Source: Streptomyces novaecaesareae (GTDB taxonomy: Bacteria > Actinomycetota > Actinomycetes > Streptomycetales > Streptomycetaceae). Taken from it: 11,089 nucleotides of DNA. Each line of letters begins with the position of its first letter. Position 1 is the first letter of the stretch. The stretch is from contig NZ_JNWQ01000133.1 in NCBI RefSeq assembly GCF_000716875.1, forward strand, positions 1-11,089. Direction: 5' to 3'. Shown one piece after another: positions 6,852-11,089 of the stretch. Under the pieces are notes generated by a model, which saw nothing but the letters and a program-made list of their open reading frames with translations, had not been told where the DNA came from and searched no databases. A program made the translations under genes and the position numbers.

Positions 6852-6866
6852 AGGAGCCACTGAGTC

Positions 6867-8540
6867 ATGTCCGTTACGCATCGCCTCACCGCCCCGGCCC
6901 CGGGCTGGACCGCCACCACCGACGTGGTCGTGGTCGGCTCGGGCGTCGCCGGGCTCACCGTCGCACTCAACGTCCGCAAGGCCGGCCTGCGGGCCATGGT
7001 GGTCACCAAGGCGGTGCTGGACGACGGCTCCACCCGCTGGGCCCAGGGCGGCATAGCCGCCGCCCTGGGCGAGGGGGACACCCCCGAACAGCACCTGGAC
7101 GACACCCTGGTGGCCGGTGCCGGGCTCTGCGACGAGGAGGCCGTGCGCACCCTGGTCACCGAGGGCCCGGACGCCGTCCGCCGGCTGATCGCGGTCGGCG
7201 CCGACTTCGACCGCGACGAGGACGGCGAGATCCTGCTCACCCGCGAGGGCGGCCACCACCGCCGCCGGATCGTGCACGCGGGCGGGGACGCCACCGGCGC
7301 CGAGGTCTCCCGCGCCCTGGTCGCCGCCGTCCGCAACGACCCCGGCCTCGAACTGATCGAGCACGCCCTCGTCCTCGACCTGCTGACCGACGCCGAGGGC
7401 CACGCCGCCGGGCTGACCCTGCACGTCATGGGCGAGGGCGCGCGCGACGGCGTCGGCGCCGTCCGGGCCCGCGCGGTGGTGCTCGCCACCGGCGGCATGG
7501 GCCAGGTCTTCTCCGCCACCACCAACCCGGCCGTCTCCACCGGCGACGGCGTGGCGCTCGCGCTGCGGGCCGGCGCCGAGGTCACCGACCTGGAGTTCGT
7601 CCAGTTCCACCCGACCCCGCTGTGGACCGGCCCGGACGCCGAGGGCCAGCTGCCGCTGATCTCCGAGGCCGTGCGCGGCGAGGGCGCCCACCTGGTGGAC
7701 GCGGACGGCGTCCGCTTCATGGTCGGGCAGCACGAGCTGGCCGAGCTGGCCCCGCGCGACATCGTCGCCAAGGCGATCACCCGGCGCATGCACGAGCAGG
7801 GCGCCGACCACATGTTCCTGGACGGGCGGCACTTCGGCGCCGAGATGTGGGAGCAGCGCTTCCCGACCATCCTCGCCTCCTGCCGCGCCCACGGCATCGA
7901 CCCGGTCACCGAGCCGATCCCGATCGCCCCGGCCGCGCACCACGCCTCCGGCGGCGTCCGCACCGACCGGCACGGCCGCACCAGCGTCCCGGGCCTGTAC
8001 GCCTGCGGCGAGGTCGCCTGCACCGGGGTGCACGGCGCCAACCGGCTGGCCTCCAACTCCCTGCTGGAGGGCCTGGTCTTCGCCGAACGGATCGCCGCCG
8101 ACCTGGCCGAACGGCACGCGGCCGGCGAGTTGCCCGAGCGCACCGTCGACGTCGCCGCCGCGCAGGCCGCCCGGGCGGTGCCGCTGCCGGCCTCCGAGGC
8201 ACGCGCCGAGATCCAGCGGCTGATGTCGCGCGGCGCGGGCGTGGTGCGCTCCGCCGCGTCGATGGCCGACACCGCCGCCGGGCTCGCACTCCTCGCCGAA
8301 CAGGCCTACGCCCACGTCGCCGAGGAGAAGCCGGCCGACCCCCGGGTGGAGACCTGGGAGGCCGCCAACCTGCTGCTGGTCGCCTCCGCGCTGGTCGCGG
8401 CCGCCGCGCAGCGCGAGGAGACCCGCGGCTGCCACTGGCGCGAGGACTTCCCCGAGCGCGACGACGCCCACTGGCGGCGCCACCTGATCACCACCCTCGC
8501 CGCCACCGGCGGCCCCGTCAGCACTCCCGAGGAGCAGTAG
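6867..8540 (+). CDS. nadB: L-aspartate oxidase
   Basis: A 557-residue flavoenzyme that oxidises L-aspartate to iminoaspartate, the first step of de novo NAD synthesis; NadA then makes quinolinate. Seen: the FAD-binding DVVVVGSGVAGL (19-30), RWAQGGIAAA (57-66), REGGHHRRRIVHA (126-138), LATGG (206-210), EFVQFHPT (243-250) with the substrate-site His248, RGEGA (270-274), PRDIV (296-300), AAHHASGG (356-363) and GANRLASNSLLEG (390-402), with the helical C-terminal domain following. It belongs to the succinate dehydrogenase/fumarate reductase flavoprotein superfamily; the free-standing context with nadC and the absence of iron-sulfur or membrane subunit genes argue for NadB. AAGGAG (6851-6856) overlaps the panD stop and supports the ATG. 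nadC starts 4 bases after the stop. nadA is not in this window. Confidence 0.96.
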   Translation: MSVTHRLTAPAPGWTATTDVVVVGSGVAGLTVALNVRKAGLRAMVVTKAVLDDGSTRWAQGGIAAALGEGDTPEQHLDDTLVAGAGLCDEEAVRTLVTEGPDAVRRLIAVGADFDRDEDGEILLTREGGHHRRRIVHAGGDATGAEVSRALVAAVRNDPGLELIEHALVLDLLTDAEGHAAGLTLHVMGEGARDGVGAVRARAVVLATGGMGQVFSATTNPAVSTGDGVALALRAGAEVTDLEFVQFHPTPLWTGPDAEGQLPLISEAVRGEGAHLVDADGVRFMVGQHELAELAPRDIVAKAITRRMHEQGADHMFLDGRHFGAEMWEQRFPTILASCRAHGIDPVTEPIPIAPAAHHASGGVRTDRHGRTSVPGLYACGEVACTGVHGANRLASNSLLEGLVFAERIAADLAERHAAGELPERTVDVAAAQAARAVPLPASEARAEIQRLMSRGAGVVRSAASMADTAAGLALLAEQAYAHVAEEKPADPRVETWEAANLLLVASALVAAAAQREETRGCHWREDFPERDDAHWRRHLITTLAATGGPVSTPEEQ

Positions 8541-8544
8541 AACC

Positions 8545-9513
8545 ATGACCCACTCCCACGACGAACTCCCGCTGGCCGACCAGGGCGGCTGCGGCGACGG
8601 CTGCGCCTGCGGGGACGGCGAGGGCTACGAGACCGGCCTGGACCCGCAGTTGGCCGAGCTGCTGGAGCAGGCCGGGCTGGACCCGGTCGAGGTCGAGGAC
8701 ATCGCCACCCTGGCACTGGCCGAGGACCTGGCGGGCGGCGAGGACGTCACCTCGGTGGCCACCGTGCCCGCCGAGGCCGTCGCCACCGCCGACTTCACCG
8801 CCCGCGAGGCCGGCGTGGTGGCCGGCCTGCGGATCGCCGAGGCGGTCGTCTCGCTGATCTGCGAGGAGGAGTTCGAGGTCGAGCGGCACGTCGAGGACGG
8901 CGACCGGGTGGAGGCCGGCCAGGTGCTGCTCTCGGTCCGCTCCCGCACCCGCGACCTGCTGACCGCCGAGCGCAGCGCGCTCAACCTGCTCTGCCACCTG
9001 TCCGGCATCGCCACCGCGACCCGTGCCTGGGCGGACGCCCTGGAGGGCACCGGCGCGGTGGTCCGGGACACCCGCAAGACCACCCCGGGCCTGCGCGCGC
9101 TGGAGAAGTTCGCGGTGCGCTGCGGCGGCGGCGCCAACCACCGGATGGCGCTGTCCGACGCCGCCCTGGTGAAGGACAACCACGTGGTCGCGGCCGGCGG
9201 CGTGGCCGAGGCCTTCCGGGCCGTCCGGGCCGCGTACCCGGAGCTCCCGGTCGAGGTCGAGGTGGACACCCTGGAGCAGATCACGCCGGTGCTGGAGGCC
9301 GGGGCCGACCTGATCCTGCTGGACAACTTCACCGTCGACCAGCTGAAGGAGGCCGTCGCGCTGGTGGACGGCCGGGCGAAGCTGGAGGCTTCCGGCGGAC
9401 TGACCCTGGCCACCGCGCGCGAGGTCGCCCAGACTGGTGTCGACTACCTGGCCGTGGGCGCGCTCACCCACTCCTCGCCGATCCTGGACATCGGCCTGGA
9501 CCTGCGCGCCTGA
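8545..9513 (+). CDS. nadC: Nicotinate-nucleotide pyrophosphorylase (quinolinate phosphoribosyltransferase)
   Basis: A 322-residue cytoplasmic enzyme that converts quinolinate and PRPP to nicotinate mononucleotide with loss of CO2, where de novo NAD synthesis meets salvage. The catalytic part is intact: AREAGVVAGL (86-95), DTRKTTPGLRALEK (175-188), CGGGANHRMALSDAALVKDNH (193-213 region, with Arg200 and Lys210), EVEVDTLEQ (237-245), LLDN (258-261) and SGGL (283-286). It is 25-35 residues longer than typical members because of an N-terminal extension with CGDGCAC (Cys16, Cys20, Cys22) next to His3 and His5. That could bind a metal or iron-sulfur cluster; I recall it in other streptomycete NadC proteins but know no function for it. 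The ATG is 4 bases after the nadB stop, with GAGGAG at 8529-8534, so the two are surely one operon. Confidence 0.96.
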   Translation: MTHSHDELPLADQGGCGDGCACGDGEGYETGLDPQLAELLEQAGLDPVEVEDIATLALAEDLAGGEDVTSVATVPAEAVATADFTAREAGVVAGLRIAEAVVSLICEEEFEVERHVEDGDRVEAGQVLLSVRSRTRDLLTAERSALNLLCHLSGIATATRAWADALEGTGAVVRDTRKTTPGLRALEKFAVRCGGGANHRMALSDAALVKDNHVVAAGGVAEAFRAVRAAYPELPVEVEVDTLEQITPVLEAGADLILLDNFTVDQLKEAVALVDGRAKLEASGGLTLATAREVAQTGVDYLAVGALTHSSPILDIGLDLRA

Positions 9514-9560
9514 CCGTCAGGGCAAGACGCAGACTCGTCCCGACTCGCAGAAAGCGCCCC

Positions 9561-10346
<786 letters not shown>

Positions 10347-10363
10347 CCCGCTCCGCCCGCCGG

Positions 10364-10384
10364 GCCGACCGTGGGTGGTTCGGC
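10364..10384 (+). terminator. Weak stem-loop after coaX
   Basis: GCCGACC (10364-10370), loop GTGGGT, then GGTTCGGC (10377-10384) form a 7-pair stem with one bulged base. It lies 18 bases after the coaX stop and before the next promoter-like element, the right place for a terminator, but it is short and has no U tract. Confidence 0.35.
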
Positions 10385-10393
10385 GCGAGGTTA

Positions 10394-10429
10394 CCGACAA
10401 ATCGGATATTCCTCACGTAGTGTCAGCCC
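10394..10429 (+). promoter_or_regulatory. Candidate sigma-HrdB promoter for a leaderless gene
   Basis: CCGACA (10394-10399, four of six bases of TTGACA), an 18-base spacer and TAGTGT (10418-10423, close to TAGAGT/TATAAT) form a fair housekeeping promoter in a locally AT-richer stretch. The -10 ends 6 bases before ATG 10430, so transcription should begin on or next to the start codon. No Shine-Dalgarno sequence precedes that ATG, as expected for a leaderless mRNA. Confidence 0.5.
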
Positions 10430-11089
10430 ATGCCTACGCCACACGGATCGCGCGGCGGCATGGCCTTCAGCGCCGACGAAGTCCGCGTGCTGCGCCGAGC
10501 CCTCGCCCAAGCCCTGCACCCCGCCGTCCCCGTCCACCTCCAGGGGCCCGACCGGACGGCGCGCGCCGGACCGGGCGCCGACCTGTGGGCGGAGGACGTC
10601 CAGGAGGCACTGCGCCTCACCGAGGCGATCGACGAGGCCGTCCAGGAGGGCGGCCGGCTGCGCGCCTTCCTGCTCGCCGACCTCGGGCGCTACCGCTCCG
10701 CCCTGCCGGGCAGCGCCCCCGGCTACCTGGAGCGGCTGGAGGAGGCGGTGACCGACGGGTACCTGCCCGGGCCCGAGGACCTCACCGCACTGCGCGGGCT
10801 GACCCGTCAGCCCTGCGGGCACGGCGAACGGGCCCGCCGCTCCCGGCTGGCCGGACGCTGCCACGCGCTGGCCGAGGCCGCCGTCCGCGAACGCCTCGCC
10901 CTCACCTCCGGACCGCCGCGCCACCTGGTGGCCGTGCCCAGCCCCGCCGCACCACCGAGCAGTCACCCCACCCACGTAGGAGGACGGACCCCCATGAGCA
11001 GCACCGACTCCCGCCCGGAGCAGCCCGCCGAGCCCGCCGCCGCGAAGACCCCTCCCCGCCCGCACCGGATGCCCACCCCGGCCGAGCTC
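10430..11089 (+). CDS. Conserved-looking protein of unknown function (3' end cut by window)
   Basis: The frame is open from ATG 10430 to the last base, 220 codons, with no stop. After a short basic start (MPTPHGSRGG) comes a predicted all-helical region, about residues 11-160: MAFSADEVRVLRRALAQALH, EDVQEALRLTEAIDEAVQEG, RLRAFLLADLGRYRSALPG, GYLERLEEAVTDGYLPGPED, then an Arg/Cys-containing helix ending AEAAVRERLAL. From about 165 on it turns into a Pro/Ala/Ser-rich tail reaching HRMPTPAEL at the edge. No signal peptide, membrane segment or catalytic motif is visible. I recall similar proteins after coaX and before lsr2 in streptomycetes, with no known function. Met11 (10460) is an alternative start. 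An AGGAGG (10978-10983) with in-frame ATG 10994 also occurs inside the frame. Coding is supported by strong third-position GC; a minus-strand frame over the same bases is its shadow. Confidence 0.75.
   Translation, partial: MPTPHGSRGGMAFSADEVRVLRRALAQALHPAVPVHLQGPDRTARAGPGADLWAEDVQEALRLTEAIDEAVQEGGRLRAFLLADLGRYRSALPGSAPGYLERLEEAVTDGYLPGPEDLTALRGLTRQPCGHGERARRSRLAGRCHALAEAAVRERLALTSGPPRHLVAVPSPAAPPSSHPTHVGGRTPMSSTDSRPEQPAEPAAAKTPPRPHRMPTPAEL

Noticed and set aside
6867..8540. nadB as a succinate dehydrogenase or fumarate reductase flavoprotein
   Set aside because: No iron-sulfur or membrane subunits beside it, while panD and nadC flank it and the RWAQGGIAAA and ANRLASNSLLEG motifs fit L-aspartate oxidase.
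6381..8546. A 721-codon minus-strand open frame opposite panD and nadB
   Set aside because: It is antisense to intact panD and nadB, is made of Gly/Ala/Val/Asp/Arg-rich low-complexity sequence, and reflects the rarity of stops in very high-GC DNA.
9509..9521. Small hairpin CCTGA-CCG-TCAGG at the nadC stop
   Set aside because: Only five pairs and no tail; expected by chance in GC-rich DNA, though it does overlap the stop like the panC hairpin.
10391..11065. Minus-strand 224-codon frame at the right end
   Set aside because: It lies opposite the plus-strand unknown gene, is Gly-rich and shows no family features; codon bias favours the plus strand.

Overview
The window comes from a very high-GC actinomycete, almost certainly a streptomycete (Streptomyces or Kitasatospora). 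Third positions are almost all G or C, TTA codons are rare or absent in the genes, GTG and TTG starts occur, and the gene order matches what I remember of the Streptomyces coelicolor chromosome just past lsr2 and clpC (memory, not checked). It is chromosomal core sequence, with no mobile element, phage gene, RNA gene or CRISPR array that I can see. The window begins at a raw contig end: the first 54 bases are an Illumina Nextera i7 adapter with its index, not genomic DNA.

Left part, minus strand (82-2282): a MidA/NDUFAF7-family methyltransferase followed 11 bases later by a complete NuoD paralogue of respiratory complex I. In humans NDUFAF7 methylates an arginine of the NuoD homologue NDUFS2, and that arginine is conserved here, so the pair looks like a modifying enzyme beside its substrate. 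This NuoD differs from the classical sequence at two quinone-site positions. A 129-base divergent control region (2283-2411) separates this pair from a plus-strand two-component system: a NarL/DesK-type histidine kinase with six predicted membrane segments (2412-3644) and a LuxR-type response regulator (3691-4380).

Middle and right, plus strand (4456-10346): a cofactor block for CoA and NAD. A Rossmann/DUF2520 reductase-like protein overlaps panC by one base. Then come panD, nadB, nadC and coaX. PanC joins pantoate to beta-alanine, PanD makes beta-alanine from aspartate, and CoaX phosphorylates pantothenate. NadB oxidises aspartate to iminoaspartate, and NadC turns quinolinate into nicotinate mononucleotide. 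Two of the enzymes (PanD, NadB) draw on the same aspartate pool from adjacent genes. panB, a recognised panE, and nadA are not in the window; the DUF2520 protein is a reasonable candidate for the missing ketopantoate reductase. A perfect 10-bp hairpin straddles the panC stop codon, followed by an AT-richer spacer before panD, so the block may be two or more transcription units.

The window ends inside a conserved-looking protein of unknown function (10430 to the edge) with a Pro/Ala-rich tail. Its start, like that of the histidine kinase, sits where a leaderless transcript would begin.
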